A stretch of DNA of 64,000 nucleotides, taken from Pseudonocardia autotrophica (GTDB lineage: Bacteria > Actinomycetota > Actinomycetes > Mycobacteriales > Pseudonocardiaceae). Every line of letters starts with the position of its first letter. Position 1 is the stretch's first letter. Below, one piece after another: positions 10,873 to 19,157 of this stretch. Both the position numbers and the translations under genes were made by a program. Location: assembly GCF_003945385.1 (NCBI RefSeq), contig NZ_AP018920.1:62001-126000 (forward strand), read 5' to 3'. The notes beneath the pieces were generated by a model. The model had not been told where the DNA came from. It was given only the letters and a program-made list of their open reading frames with translations, and did not search any database.

Positions 10873-10892
10873 CCGTGGATCTTCCTCCACGG
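10873..10892 (+). terminator. Hairpin after tRNA-Leu
   Basis: CCGTGGA (10873-10879) and TCCACGG (10886-10892) form a perfect 7-bp stem with a 6-base loop, followed by a T-richer stretch GTATTTCTT. It lies 17 bases past the tRNA. Confidence 0.65.
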
Positions 10893-11068
10893 CGCGTATT
10901 TCTTCCATCACGCGATCGAGGATCGTCGTCACCCTTCGCGGGGCGATCGATCGCATCGGTCGCGGAACGTGTTCGGTCGTGTGCTCCCGGTCAGCAGATT
11001 CCGGGGTCGACCTGCCCCGCCGGGCCACCGTGCACAGTGGTCGCGAACGCGCCGCGGGCAGCGATCCC

Positions 11069-11230
11069 GCCGAGCGCGCCCACCCCGCCGAGCGCGCCCA
11101 CCCCGCCGAGCGCGCTGATCCTGCCGAGCGCGCCCACCCCGCCGAGCGCGCTGATCCTGCCGAGCGCGCCCACCCCGCCGAGCGCGCTGATCCTGCCGAG
11201 CGCGCCGATCCCGCTGAGCGCGCTGGGCTT
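11069..11230. repeat. 18-bp tandem array (about nine copies)
   Basis: Copies begin with GCCGAGCGCG (GCTGAGCGCG in the last) at 11069, 11087, 11105, 11123, 11141, 11159, 11177, 11195 and 11213, with the tail alternating between CCCACCCC and CTGATCCT. A degenerate 9-15-bp continuation runs to about 11280 and touches the stop of the next gene. Confidence 0.9.
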
Positions 11231-11289
11231 GCCGATCCCGCCGAGCCTGCCGATCCCGCCGATCCCACTGAGCCTGCCGATCCCGCTGA

Positions 11290-11916
11290 TCAGGCGTCCC
11301 GCAGCGCCGGGCGGTCCGGATGATCGGCCATCACCAGCACGTCGGCGTACCCGCCGGGATCTCCCTCGTCGTCGTAGCGGGTGTAGGCGGCGGCCGTCCA
11401 CTCGTCCTCGGGATCCAGCCGTCGTTCCAGGGCCGCCCGGCCCATCCGCAGGTGCACGGTGAGCTCCGCGGGCAGGCCGCGACCGAGCAGCCGCCCACCG
11501 GCCAGCAGGACGACGCCGCCCGGCCCCAGCGGCACCGGGTCCTCGCGGAACGCGCGGTCCCGCAGCCGATCACGCAGCCGGGGCAGCACCCGGCCCGTGC
11601 CGTCCGGGCCGCCGGGCCCGAGCACCTCGCGGCGCAGCGCCGGCTCGTCCAGCCAGCCGTCCAGGAACATGGCGGCGTCGGTGCGGCCGTGCTCGAGCCG
11701 GACCGACGCCGGGCGCAGGAAGTCGTCGGCGTCGACGGCGAGCGCGTCGCGCCCCCGGGTGCGCAGCAGCTCGGCGACCGCGTGGGCCAGCGGTAGCGGA
11801 CCGGCCGGTGGCGGGCCGTCGACCAGCACCCGCAGCCGTCCGGCCTGATCGGTGATCCGGTCCGCCAGATGCCCGGCGAGCCCGGCCCGGTCCACCGGGC
11901 GGAAACCACCCGCCAC
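11290..11916 (-). CDS. Uridine-kinase-like P-loop protein with degenerate Walker A
   Basis: 208 residues, GTG start. The fold order of the uridine kinase/phosphoribulokinase family is visible: N-terminal VLVDGPPPAGPLPLA where GxxGxGK[ST] is expected, DADDFLRP after the second strand, RLEHGRTD, and a C-terminal VHLRMGRAALERR lid-like region with YTRYDDEGDP. The P-loop Lys and Ser/Thr are absent, so ATP binding by the usual mode is doubtful. Many actinobacterial proteins annotated uridine kinase have this form, and the substrate is unknown. It diverges from the IclR gene with 54 bases between starts. Its stop lies against a tandem repeat array. Confidence 0.75.
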   Translation of the reverse strand: MAGGFRPVDRAGLAGHLADRITDQAGRLRVLVDGPPPAGPLPLAHAVAELLRTRGRDALAVDADDFLRPASVRLEHGRTDAAMFLDGWLDEPALRREVLGPGGPDGTGRVLPRLRDRLRDRAFREDPVPLGPGGVVLLAGGRLLGRGLPAELTVHLRMGRAALERRLDPEDEWTAAAYTRYDDEGDPGGYADVLVMADHPDRPALRDA

Positions 11917-11970
11917 TCGCCCTCCCGGTCGCTGGTGCCGATCCGTCCCGGCCGCGAGACTAGGCGGGTG

Positions 11971-12750
11971 GTGTCCGACAGCTCCACCGCGGCCGGGATG
12001 GCGTTGCGCCGTGCGCTACGGGTCATGGAGGCCGTCGCGGAAGCCGGCGACGGGGTGACCGCCAAGGCGTTGGCCCGGCGCCTGGAGCTGCCGCTGCCGA
12101 CGACCTACCGGTTGCTCGGGACGCTGGTCGAGGAGGAGTACCTGGTCCGGCTGCACGCGGTCCGCGGCTACGGGCTGGGCTACCGGGTGGTCGGGCTGTA
12201 CCGCGGCATCACCGACCGGATCGTGCCGCCCGCTCCGGCCAGGGAGATCCTCGCCGAGCTGCACACCGGGATCGGGGCCGCGGCGGTGTTGACCGTGCTG
12301 CGGTCCGACGACGTCGTGGTCGCGCACACCGAGACCTGCGCCGCCCATCCCGGCCCCGGCGCGATGCCGGGTGAGCCGCTGCCCGCGCACGCGACCGCGC
12401 CGGGCAAGGCGCTGCTCGCCGGGCTCGAGCCGGGCAGGCTCGCGGAGGTGCTCGGTCCGGGGCCGCTCGCCCCGCTGACCCCGCACACCCTGGTCGACCG
12501 CAGATTGCTCGACCGGGAGCTGCTGCGGGTGCGCTCGGCCGGTGTCGCGGTCGAGGTGGAGGAGCACGCCCGCGGCCGCGCCGGACTCGCGGTGGCGGTG
12601 CCGGGGGAGCGGGTCGCGGCGCTGGCGGTGCTGGTCAGCAGGGCGGACTTCGCGGGCCGGCGCTGGGAGCTGGAGCAGGCGGTGCGCGAGGCGGCCGGTC
12701 GGCTCGCCCGGCACCTCCTCCCGGGGCCGGGGATCGCGGCGTCCGGCTGA
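11971..12750 (+). CDS. IclR-family transcriptional regulator
   Basis: 259 residues from GTG at 11971; GTG at 11968 and ATG at 11998 are alternatives, and the longer open frame from 11869 runs into the divergent gene. The N-terminal winged helix (MALRRALRVMEAVAEAGDGVTAKALARRLELPLPTTYRLL pattern, about 10-70) is followed by the IclR effector domain (about 85-250) with HATAPGKALLAG and a conserved GVAVEVEEH region. IclR proteins bind small organic acids or aromatics. The neighbouring MetE-like gene is 80 bases downstream on the same strand. The target is not evident. Confidence 0.88.
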   Translation: MSDSSTAAGMALRRALRVMEAVAEAGDGVTAKALARRLELPLPTTYRLLGTLVEEEYLVRLHAVRGYGLGYRVVGLYRGITDRIVPPAPAREILAELHTGIGAAAVLTVLRSDDVVVAHTETCAAHPGPGAMPGEPLPAHATAPGKALLAGLEPGRLAEVLGPGPLAPLTPHTLVDRRLLDRELLRVRSAGVAVEVEEHARGRAGLAVAVPGERVAALAVLVSRADFAGRRWELEQAVREAAGRLARHLLPGPGIAASG

Positions 12751-12764
12751 GCCGTCACTCCGTC

Positions 12765-12795
12765 GACCGGGCTTCCATATTCCGGAAGTCGGGTC
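12765..12795. terminator. Inverted repeat between the IclR gene and the MetE-like gene
   Basis: GACCGGGCTTCC (12765-12776) and GGAAGTCGGGTC (12784-12795) pair at 10 of 12 positions around a 7-base loop. It can act as the IclR-gene terminator, or as an operator because it lies 22 bases before the -10 box of the next gene. Confidence 0.5.
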
Positions 12796-12830
12796 GGCGG
12801 GCATGCGCACCCGGCGATACGTTCGCGGGC

Positions 12831-13991
12831 ATGACGGAGACAGCGCAGTCCTCGCAGGCATCCACCACCGACGACACCGCGCCGTTCCGAGCCGACCACG
12901 TCGGCAGCCTGCTCCGCCCGCCGGAGCTGCTGGCGGCGCGCGAGCAGCACGCCGCCGGAACGCTCGACGCCGCCGGGCTGCGCGCCGTCGAGGACGCGGC
13001 GATCACCGACGTGGTCGCCCTGCAGGAATCGGTCGGGCTGCGGTCGGCGACCGACGGCGAGTTCCGCCGCACGTCCTGGCACATGGACTTCATCTACGCG
13101 CTCGGCGGGATCACCAAGACCGACGGCCGGGTCGAGGTGAAGATGCGCAACTCGGCGGGCCAGAACAACTTCACCTCGGCCGGGATGGCCGTCGACGGCC
13201 GGGTGCACCTCGCCGAGCCGATCTTCGCGACCGCGTTCGACTACCTCGCGTCGCAGGTCACGGCGGCCACGCCGAAGCTCACCATCCCGTCGCCGAGCAT
13301 GGTCTACGCCCGCGGCGGGCGGGCCGTGATCGACCAGGACGTCTACCCCGGGAACGACGGGATCGAGGCCTTCTGGGCGGACCTGTCGGCCGCCTACGCC
13401 GACCAGCTGACCGCGGTCTACCAGCGCGGCTGCCGCTACCTGCAGCTCGACGACACCGCGCTGGCCTACCTCAACGACCCGAACCACCGCGCCGAACTCG
13501 CCGAGAAGGGCGACGACCCGGAGACCCAGCACCTGCGCTACATCCGCCAGATCAACGCCGCGATCGCCGACCGGCCGGCCGACCTGAAGATCACCACGCA
13601 CATGTGCCGGGGGAACTACCGGTCGTCCTGGGCGGCGGAGGGTGGCTACGACCACGTCGCCGAGGCGCTGTTCGGTGAGCTGGCCGTGGACGGCTTCTTC
13701 TGCGAGTTCGACGACGAGCGCTCCGGCGGCTTCGAGCCGCTGCGCTTCGTCCCGCCGGGAAAGAAGGTGGTGCTCGGGCTGGTCACCACCAAGTCCGGTG
13801 ACCTGGAGGACGCGGGCGAGCTCAAGCAGCGGATCGAGCAGGCGGCGAAGTACGTCCCGCTGGAGCAGCTCTGCCTGTCCCCGCAGTGCGGGTTCTCCTC
13901 CACCGTCGAGGGCAACGCGCTCACCGTGGACGACCAGAAGCGCAAGCTGGAGCTGATCGTCTCGGTGGCCGAGGACGTCTGGGGGCGCTGA
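12831..13991 (+). CDS. Cobalamin-independent methionine synthase-like protein (MetE C-terminal domain family)
   Basis: 386 residues, ATG start with a -10 box TACGTT (12818-12823) seven bases upstream, so probably leaderless. It is a single beta-barrel of the MetE C-terminal type, about half the size of full MetE. It begins RADHVGSLLRPPEL, contains YLQLDDTALAY, and carries the zinc ligands in THMCRGN and SPQCGFSST near the C-terminus. Such short MetE homologues (YxjG/YxjH type) transfer methyl groups to thiols, often with a methylcobamide protein or other donor instead of methyltetrahydropteroylglutamate. The donor cannot be deduced. The preceding IclR gene is a candidate regulator. Confidence 0.87.
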   Translation: MTETAQSSQASTTDDTAPFRADHVGSLLRPPELLAAREQHAAGTLDAAGLRAVEDAAITDVVALQESVGLRSATDGEFRRTSWHMDFIYALGGITKTDGRVEVKMRNSAGQNNFTSAGMAVDGRVHLAEPIFATAFDYLASQVTAATPKLTIPSPSMVYARGGRAVIDQDVYPGNDGIEAFWADLSAAYADQLTAVYQRGCRYLQLDDTALAYLNDPNHRAELAEKGDDPETQHLRYIRQINAAIADRPADLKITTHMCRGNYRSSWAAEGGYDHVAEALFGELAVDGFFCEFDDERSGGFEPLRFVPPGKKVVLGLVTTKSGDLEDAGELKQRIEQAAKYVPLEQLCLSPQCGFSSTVEGNALTVDDQKRKLELIVSVAEDVWGR

Positions 13992-14030
13992 TCCCCGGCC
14001 GCTGTCGGTGGGCCGGGCCATACTCCGGTC

Positions 14031-14372
14031 ATGGCCTACGACGAAGGGCTCGCCGCCCGGATCCGCGCCGGTCTTGCCGCCGAGCCCCGGGTGGCCGAGC
14101 GGCGGATGTTCGGGGGGCTCGCGTTCCTGGTCGGCGGGCACATGGCGGTGGCCGTCGTCGGCGACGGCGGGCTGATGCTGCGGGTCGATCCGGAGCGCTC
14201 CGGCGAGCTGCTGGGCAGGCCCCGGGCGTCGCGGATGGTGATGAACGGCCGCGAGCTCGCGGGCTGGCTGCGGGTGGTCGGCGAGCCCGATCCGGACGAC
14301 CTGGACGGCCCCGAACTCGCGGGCTGGCTGGCCGAGGGCGTCGCGTTCGTGCGCGGGCTCCCGCCGAAATGA
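14031..14372 (+). CDS. TfoX/Sxy N-terminal domain protein
   Basis: 113 residues, ATG start. The motif RMFGGLAFLVGGHMAVAVV and the later MVMNGRELAGWLRV match the TfoX N-terminal domain. In gamma-proteobacteria TfoX controls competence, but single-domain actinobacterial homologues have no assigned role. CATACT at 14019-14024 six bases before the start could be a leaderless promoter. It stands alone between a convergent response regulator and the MetE-like gene. Confidence 0.85.
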   Translation: MAYDEGLAARIRAGLAAEPRVAERRMFGGLAFLVGGHMAVAVVGDGGLMLRVDPERSGELLGRPRASRMVMNGRELAGWLRVVGEPDPDDLDGPELAGWLAEGVAFVRGLPPK

Positions 14373-14385
14373 CGCCCGGCCGGGC

Positions 14386-15072
14386 TCAGCCGTCTGTGCC
14401 CCCGCCCCCGCCCGGCTCGACCAGCCCGGACTCGTAGGCGAACACGACGGCCTGCACCCGGTCGCGCAGGCCGAGCTTGCCGAAGATGCGCGTCAGGTGC
14501 GTTTTCACCGTCGCCTCGCTGACGAACAGGGCGAGCCCGACCTCGGCGTTCGAGCGGCCGCGGGCGACCAGCCGCAGCACGTCGGTCTCCCGGTCGGTGA
14601 GCGCGGCGAGCCGCTCGCGCGCGGCGTCCACGGCGCCGGTGCGGGCGACGAACCGCTCGATGAGCCGCCGGGTTGGGGCCGGTGCGAGCAGCGCCTCACC
14701 GGCCGCCACGGTGCGGACGGCCTCGGCGATCCGGTCCGGCGGGGCGTCCTTGAGCAGGAACCCGTCGGCGCCGGCGCGCAGCGCCCGGTAGACGTACTCG
14801 TCGAGGTCGAACGTCGTCAGCACCAGTACGCGCGGGGCCCGGCCGGGGGCCGACCGCAGCCGCCGGGTCGCCTCGATCCCGTCCAGGACCGGCATCCGCA
14901 CGTCCATCAGTACGACGTCCGGGGCCAGCCGGGCCGCCTCGGCCAGCCCGGCCGCGCCGTCCGCCGCCTCGCCGACGACCTCGATGCCGTCCCGGGCGCC
15001 GAGCATCCCGGCCAGGCCGGACCGGATGAGCTCGTGGTCGTCGACCAGCAGCACACGGACCGGGGCGCTCAC
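14386..15072 (-). CDS. NarL/LuxR-type response regulator
   Basis: 228 residues from GTG at 15072, overlapping the histidine kinase stop by four bases (GTGA). Receiver domain about 1-120: acidic pocket in LLVDDHE, phospho-acceptor Asp in VVLMDVRMP, Lys in LLKDAPP. The LuxR helix-turn-helix (about 150-215) reads LTDRETDVLRLVARG...NAEVG...VSEATVKTHL. It ends with a Gly-rich tail. It works with the kinase encoded just upstream. Targets are unknown; the divergent 16546 membrane gene is a candidate. Confidence 0.95.
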   Translation of the reverse strand: MSAPVRVLLVDDHELIRSGLAGMLGARDGIEVVGEAADGAAGLAEAARLAPDVVLMDVRMPVLDGIEATRRLRSAPGRAPRVLVLTTFDLDEYVYRALRAGADGFLLKDAPPDRIAEAVRTVAAGEALLAPAPTRRLIERFVARTGAVDAARERLAALTDRETDVLRLVARGRSNAEVGLALFVSEATVKTHLTRIFGKLGLRDRVQAVVFAYESGLVEPGGGGGTDG

Positions 15073-16319
15073 GGCGCGGCCGCCGTCGTCGAGCGCGGGA
15101 GCCGCGCGCAGACGGTGAAGCCGCCGTCGTCGTCCGGACCGGCCCGCAACGTCCCGCCGAACACCCGCACCCGTTCGGCCATCCCGGGCAGGCCGCGGCC
15201 GGTCGTCCCGGTCCCGCCGGACACCGGATCGGGCCGGCCGCCCGGTCCGTTGCGGATCTCGATCCCGATGGCGTCGTGGCCGTGGTCGAGCAGCACCGTG
15301 ACGGCGCCCCCGGGCGCGTGCCGCCGTGCGTTGGTGAGCGACTCCTGCACCACTCGGTACGCGGCCAGGTCCACCGCGGGCGGCAGCGGTGCGGCGTCCC
15401 CGGTCTCGCGCAGCGTCACCGGCGTTCCCGCGTTCCGGGTGGCGGCCACCAGGTCGCCGATCCGGCCGGTGCCGGGCAGCGGCGCGAGGTCCTCGCGGGC
15501 CTCGTCGTAGGGGTCGAGGACCTCCAGCATCCGCCGCATCTCGACCATCGCCTGACGCGCGCCGTCCCGGGCGTGGCCGATGTGCAGGCGGGCGCGCTCC
15601 GGATCGGTGCCGACCAGGTCCTCCGCGGCGCCGGCCTGCACGGCGACGACCGAGACGGCGTGCGCGACGACGTCGTGCAGCTCCCGCGCGATCGCCGCCC
15701 GCTCCCGGGCCACGGCCTCCTGCGCGGCGGTGGCGGCCTCCCGTTCCGCGGCGTCGGCCAGCGCGCTCGCCCGTGCCCGGTCCTGTTCGGCGCGGACCAG
15801 GTCCTCGGCCCGGCGGCGCAGCAACCGGCCCGCGGTCCACGCGCCCGCGACGAAGAAGACCGCGACGGCGAACTGCGGTCCGACCGTCTCGGTGTAGTAG
15901 CCGAACAGCTGGACGACGAGGACGGTGGCCGTCGCGGCCATCCCGCCGGCCACCGACACCGCGGTCCGGCGCACCCACAGGCCGCAGGCGAACGTCAGCA
16001 GCAGCACGGTCGGGAACGGCATCGCCCCGGCCGGTGGGGCGCCGGCGAGCAGCGCGTCCACCAGGAACGTCCCGAGCAGGAAGGCCAGCGACGGCAGCGG
16101 GGCCACCCGCATCCACAGCGTCGGCAGCGACCAGGCCGCCGCCAGGGCCAGCGCGAGCGGCAGCGGGCGGGGCGCGGCGACCGCCTCGAGCACGGCCCAC
16201 AGCAGCAGGCCCGCGGTCACCAGGAACTCGCTGCGCCGGGGCCCGGCCGGCGGGCGCGCGAGCGCGGTGACGGGGTCCACCGGCTCACCGTAGGGCGGTC
16301 CGGGCCCGCCGTCGTCCAT
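15069..16319 (-). CDS. NarL-family sensor histidine kinase
   Basis: 416 residues, ATG start. Roughly five or six membrane helices (about 30-170) with little extracytoplasmic sequence are followed by a coiled coil rich in Ala/Glu/Arg. The HisKA_3 dimerisation helix carries the phospho-acceptor His in IARELHDVVAHAVSVV. A compact HATPase (about 300-410) has TNARRHAP and GTTGRGLPGM. The design resembles DesK/LiaS kinases that sense membrane or envelope state. It is translationally coupled to the response regulator. Confidence 0.94.
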   Translation of the reverse strand: MDDGGPGPPYGEPVDPVTALARPPAGPRRSEFLVTAGLLLWAVLEAVAAPRPLPLALALAAAWSLPTLWMRVAPLPSLAFLLGTFLVDALLAGAPPAGAMPFPTVLLLTFACGLWVRRTAVSVAGGMAATATVLVVQLFGYYTETVGPQFAVAVFFVAGAWTAGRLLRRRAEDLVRAEQDRARASALADAAEREAATAAQEAVARERAAIARELHDVVAHAVSVVAVQAGAAEDLVGTDPERARLHIGHARDGARQAMVEMRRMLEVLDPYDEAREDLAPLPGTGRIGDLVAATRNAGTPVTLRETGDAAPLPPAVDLAAYRVVQESLTNARRHAPGGAVTVLLDHGHDAIGIEIRNGPGGRPDPVSGGTGTTGRGLPGMAERVRVFGGTLRAGPDDDGGFTVCARLPRSTTAAAP

Positions 16320-16545
16320 CTCAGGTCGTACCGGGACGCTGTCGGTCCTGGGGTCGTGCCGGGCCCGCTGCTGTCGTCCTGGGTCGTGCCGGGCGCGCTG
16401 CCGTCCTCCTCAGGTCGTACCGGGCATCGCCGCGCGGTGGACCCGGCCGCGGCCCGCGGCCGACGCCGGCGCCCCGGGCGGCGGCACAGGCTCGTGGTCG
16501 TCCGCGGCGCCGGGTGCGGCGCCGCCCGATCGAGGGGAACCGCCC

Positions 16546-17106
16546 ATGACCACCGCCACCGTCCCGCCACCCCGCACCGTCGGCCGGTCGCTCGTCGTCA
16601 CCGCGGCGACGGCGGCCGTCGCCGAAGCGGTCGTCGGTGTGCTGCAGCTGACCCGGAGCGACTCGGGTGCCGGGGTGCACGACGCCCGGGTGCACGCGGT
16701 GCTCACCCTGTTCGCGCTGGCCCTGCTCGCCGCCGCCCCGCTGTGGTGGCGGCTCGGCGTGCTGACCGGCGCGCGCTGGGCGGGCGGAACGCTCGTCGCG
16801 GGCAACCTGCTGCTCGCGTTCGGCACGACCGTCTCGAACGTCAACGGCTCGGACCCGGCGTTCTTCGGGCCGCTCGCGGTGGTCGCCAACGCGGCGGTGC
16901 TGGTCGGCCTGCTCGGGCTGGCGATCGCGGCCCGGCGCGGGCGGACGCTGCCGGGCCCGCTCGCGCTGCTGCTGCCGGTCTACCTGATCGGGCTGGTCCC
17001 GCTGTCCCAGCTCGGCGGGAACCTGCTGCGCGGCGCGGTGCTGGCGGCCGTGCTCCTGGCCCTGTCGACGGCAGCGGGCCGCTTGTCGACGGCGGCCGGC
17101 CGCTGA
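16546..17106 (+). CDS. Six-helix membrane protein of unknown function
   Basis: 186 residues, ATG start preceded by GAGGGGAA. The sequence is almost wholly hydrophobic with about five or six helices, and only short loops such as NVNGSDPAF between them. I recognise no catalytic motif. It is divergent from the two-component system, so it may be its target. The 226-bp space between holds four GGTCGTRCCGGG-like short repeats (16323-16430), which could be regulator sites or simple duplication. Confidence 0.8.
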   Translation: MTTATVPPPRTVGRSLVVTAATAAVAEAVVGVLQLTRSDSGAGVHDARVHAVLTLFALALLAAAPLWWRLGVLTGARWAGGTLVAGNLLLAFGTTVSNVNGSDPAFFGPLAVVANAAVLVGLLGLAIAARRGRTLPGPLALLLPVYLIGLVPLSQLGGNLLRGAVLAAVLLALSTAAGRLSTAAGR

Positions 17107-17125
17107 GGCCCGCTACGGTCCGACC

Positions 17126-17944
17126 GTGACCGAGACCACCGCGTCCCCCCTGTACGAGCGCGTCCTGGCCGGGGCCGCGCCCGGCGCCCGGTTGCTCGAC
17201 GTCGGCTGCGGCGCGGGAGAGCTGGCGGCGGCGGCGCTCGCGGCCGGGCTGACCGTGTCCGGCGTGGACGTCGAGCGCGCTGCGCTGGCGATGGCGGAGC
17301 GGGCTGCACCGGCCGCGGACCTGCGCCCCGGCGACGCGCACGAGCTCCCGTTCGACGACGACGCGTTCGACCTGGTCACCCTGGTCCAGGTGCTGGAGCA
17401 CCTGACGAACCCGGTGCTCGCACTGCGCGAGGCCGGCCGGGTGTGCCTCCCGGGTGGCGCCGTGCGGGTGTCGGTGTGGGGCACCCCCGACGAGTGCGAC
17501 GCCGCGGTGATCGGCGCGGCACTGGCCCCGCTGACCTCGGCCGCCCCCGCGCCGCGGCAGGACCCGCCGCGGGCCGCGGTGCCGGGCGGGGTCCCGGATG
17601 CGGGCCCGGTGCCGTCCGGCGCCGCCGCGAGCGCCCGCCCGGGAGCCGGCCGCAGCGGGACGGGGGCACCGCCGCTGACCGACCCGGAACGGCTGGCGAA
17701 GCTCGCAGGTCTGGCCGGGCTGGTCGTGCGGGAGATCGCCGTCGTCCGGGTGCCGACCGACCATCCCGATCCGGACGACCTGGTCGCCGGGGTGCTGGCG
17801 TCGGGTCCGGGCAGGCACGCCGCCCGCTCGGCCGGACCGGGCGCCGTGCGCGAGGCGCTGCTGGCCGCCCTGGAGCCGTTCCGGGTGGGGGAGGGCTACC
17901 GGCTGGTCGACACCGTCCGGGTGCTCGACGCCGTCCCCGGCTGA
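17126..17944 (+). CDS. SAM-dependent class I methyltransferase
   Basis: 272 residues, GTG start with -10 box TACGGT (17114-17119) six bases upstream (leaderless pattern). The N-terminal Rossmann domain has motif I LLDVGCGAGELA, acidic residue in GVDVERAAL, motif II-like GDAHELPFDDDAFDLV and LVQVLEHLTNP. After about residue 130 there is a Pro/Ala/Gly-rich insertion, then a second half unlike the small UbiE core. The substrate is unknown. The stop is the last gene boundary before a repeat-rich 439-bp spacer. Confidence 0.88.
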   Translation: MTETTASPLYERVLAGAAPGARLLDVGCGAGELAAAALAAGLTVSGVDVERAALAMAERAAPAADLRPGDAHELPFDDDAFDLVTLVQVLEHLTNPVLALREAGRVCLPGGAVRVSVWGTPDECDAAVIGAALAPLTSAAPAPRQDPPRAAVPGGVPDAGPVPSGAAASARPGAGRSGTGAPPLTDPERLAKLAGLAGLVVREIAVVRVPTDHPDPDDLVAGVLASGPGRHAARSAGPGAVREALLAALEPFRVGEGYRLVDTVRVLDAVPG

Positions 17945-18050
17945 GTCCGACCCCGGGCCCAGCGCCCCTCCGGGTCCAACTCCACTCCGGGCCCAGCGCC
18001 ACGTTGCCCGCACCGGCTTGCTGTTGCGGCTCGCCGCGCGGCTCCACGGC

Positions 18051-18110
18051 CGGCTGCCGGCGACAACGCCCGGCTGCCGGCGACAACGCCCGGCTGCCGG
18101 CGACATCGCC
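18051..18110. repeat. 20-bp direct repeat, three copies
   Basis: CGGCTGCCGGCGACAACGCC occurs at 18051, 18071 and, with one mismatch, 18091. Confidence 0.92.
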
Positions 18111-18118
18111 CGGTCCAA

Positions 18119-18179
18119 GATCCCCGTTCCGGGAGTGTGGAGTGCTCGATCCGGCACCTGCACTCCCGAAACAGGGATC
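18119..18179. terminator. 19-bp imperfect inverted repeat, 23-base loop
   Basis: GATCCCCGTTCCGGGAGTG (18119-18137) pairs with CACTCCCGAAACAGGGATC (18161-18179) at 17 of 19 positions. The loop contains a small GTGC/GCAC hairpin. It may end the methyltransferase transcript or be a dispersed intergenic palindrome. Confidence 0.55.
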
Positions 18180-18190
18180 ATGGTCGCCGC

Positions 18191-18232
18191 GAGCCGCGAG
18201 CCGCGAGCCGCGAGCCGCGAGCCGCGAGCCGC
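18191..18232. repeat. Heptamer microsatellite (GAGCCGC x6)
   Basis: Six perfect tandem copies, followed by degenerate GAAGCGG units to about 18250. Confidence 0.9.
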
Positions 18233-18306
18233 GAAGCGGGAAGCGCGAAGCGGGAGGCCGGCCTCGGGGCCGGCACGAACCATCGAGGGCGCCCACTCCG
18301 GGCACA

Positions 18307-18347
18307 CACGTGGGCCGTGCCCTCGGCGGCGAGGCACGGCCCACGTG
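18307..18347 (-). terminator. 15-bp perfect hairpin downstream of the DUF59 gene
   Basis: CACGTGGGCCGTGCC (18307-18321) and GGCACGGCCCACGTG (18333-18347) with an 11-base loop, 37 bases past the minus-strand stop at 18384. The stem is symmetric and could also stop the opposing transcript. Confidence 0.8.
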
Positions 18348-18383
18348 GTTCGCGGTCCCGGCAGGGTCCGGTTCCGCTTCCGC

Positions 18384-19157
18384 TCAGCTCCCGGCGGCTG
18401 CCGGGGCCCGATCCGTGTACCGGATCTTGAGCAGCGACTTGCAGTACTCCCCGTTGGTCTCGATCCCGACCCGCTGCAGCCGCGCCCGGCGCAGGTGGAG
18501 CGGGACCTGTTCGACCGTCACCGGTGACCCGTCGGAGTGCACCAGCAGTGGGGCGTCGTCGGCGGCCGGGAGACCGATCGTCTCCCGGCGACGGCGCATC
18601 CGGATGAGCTCGTCGGTGTCCGCCTCGGTCCCGGCGAGCTCGCCGAGCGTGAGCGCGGCCAGCTCCTCCGGGGTCCGGCCGGCGTCGACCAGCGGCCGGG
18701 CCACCCGGTCCTGACCGGCCAGTGCGGCCTTGGCCAGGAACGTGTGGCGCAGTTCGTCGAGCTCGGCGGCGGCCTCGCCGTTGATCGAGCCCTCGAACGC
18801 CTTCACGAACCCGGCGTGCGCCGCGACCCCGCCGTTGATCTCGTCGGAGGCGTGGTGGTCCGCCAGCGTCACCTGCGCCCTGCTCACTCCGGGAACGGCC
18901 GTCACCGCGTCGTAGGCGTCGGCGACCATCAGGAACGAGAAGTTCGGCGCACAGAAGAACGTCGGCAGCCGGAGCCCGACGGTCACGACGCTGCCGCCGT
19001 GACCGTCGGGCGAGACGGTCCAGGACTCGACGAAGTCGAGATCCGTGATGGGCTCGTCCAACTCGGGATCGAGCACCGTCCCCAGCGCGGACCACACGGC
19101 CTGCCGGTCGACGGTGCTCGTCGCGCCGTCGAGGTGATCAGCAGGTCCGCCGGCCAT
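18384..19157 (-). CDS. DUF59/MIP18-family iron-sulfur-assembly-like protein
   Basis: 257 residues from ATG at 19157, sharing one base with the stop of the amidohydrolase gene (TAATG). The N-terminal third is a MIP18/PaaD-type domain: AVWSALGTVLDPELDEPITDLDFV, then VVTVGLRLPTFFCAPNF. A Glu/Arg-rich helical part and a C-terminal segment with NGEYCKSLLKIRY follow. MIP18 proteins help assemble metal clusters. A protein of this kind occurs beside amidohydrolase and alcohol dehydrogenase genes in propane-type diiron monooxygenase operons, where its role is unproved. Confidence 0.8.
   Translation of the reverse strand: MAGGPADHLDGATSTVDRQAVWSALGTVLDPELDEPITDLDFVESWTVSPDGHGGSVVTVGLRLPTFFCAPNFSFLMVADAYDAVTAVPGVSRAQVTLADHHASDEINGGVAAHAGFVKAFEGSINGEAAAELDELRHTFLAKAALAGQDRVARPLVDAGRTPEELAALTLGELAGTEADTDELIRMRRRRETIGLPAADDAPLLVHSDGSPVTVEQVPLHLRRARLQRVGIETNGEYCKSLLKIRYTDRAPAAAGS

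Larger units (their letters stand above)
10857..11289. other. 433-bp spacer without a gene
   Basis: It holds the tRNA terminator, about 160 bases of ordinary sequence, then the tandem array at 11069-11280. Open frames across the array on both strands encode only PAERAHP- or ARSAGSA-type repeats and have no convincing start, so I call no gene. Confidence 0.7.
17945..18383. other. 439-bp convergent spacer filled with repeats and hairpins
   Basis: Between the stops of a plus- and a minus-strand gene lie a 20-bp triplicate (18051-18110), a 19-bp inverted repeat (18119-18179), six GAGCCGC heptamers (18191-18232) and a 15-bp perfect hairpin (18307-18347). No coding signal beyond repeat-peptide frames. 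Confidence 0.8.

Noticed and set aside
10753..11323. Open frames of 171 and 169 residues across the 18-bp array
   Set aside because: They consist of repeat peptides, one runs back through the tRNA, and neither has a ribosome site or leaderless promoter.
12751..12830. Cobalamin or SAM riboswitch before the MetE-like gene
   Set aside because: The 80-bp spacer is too short and shows only one simple inverted repeat, and the -10 box leaves no leader.
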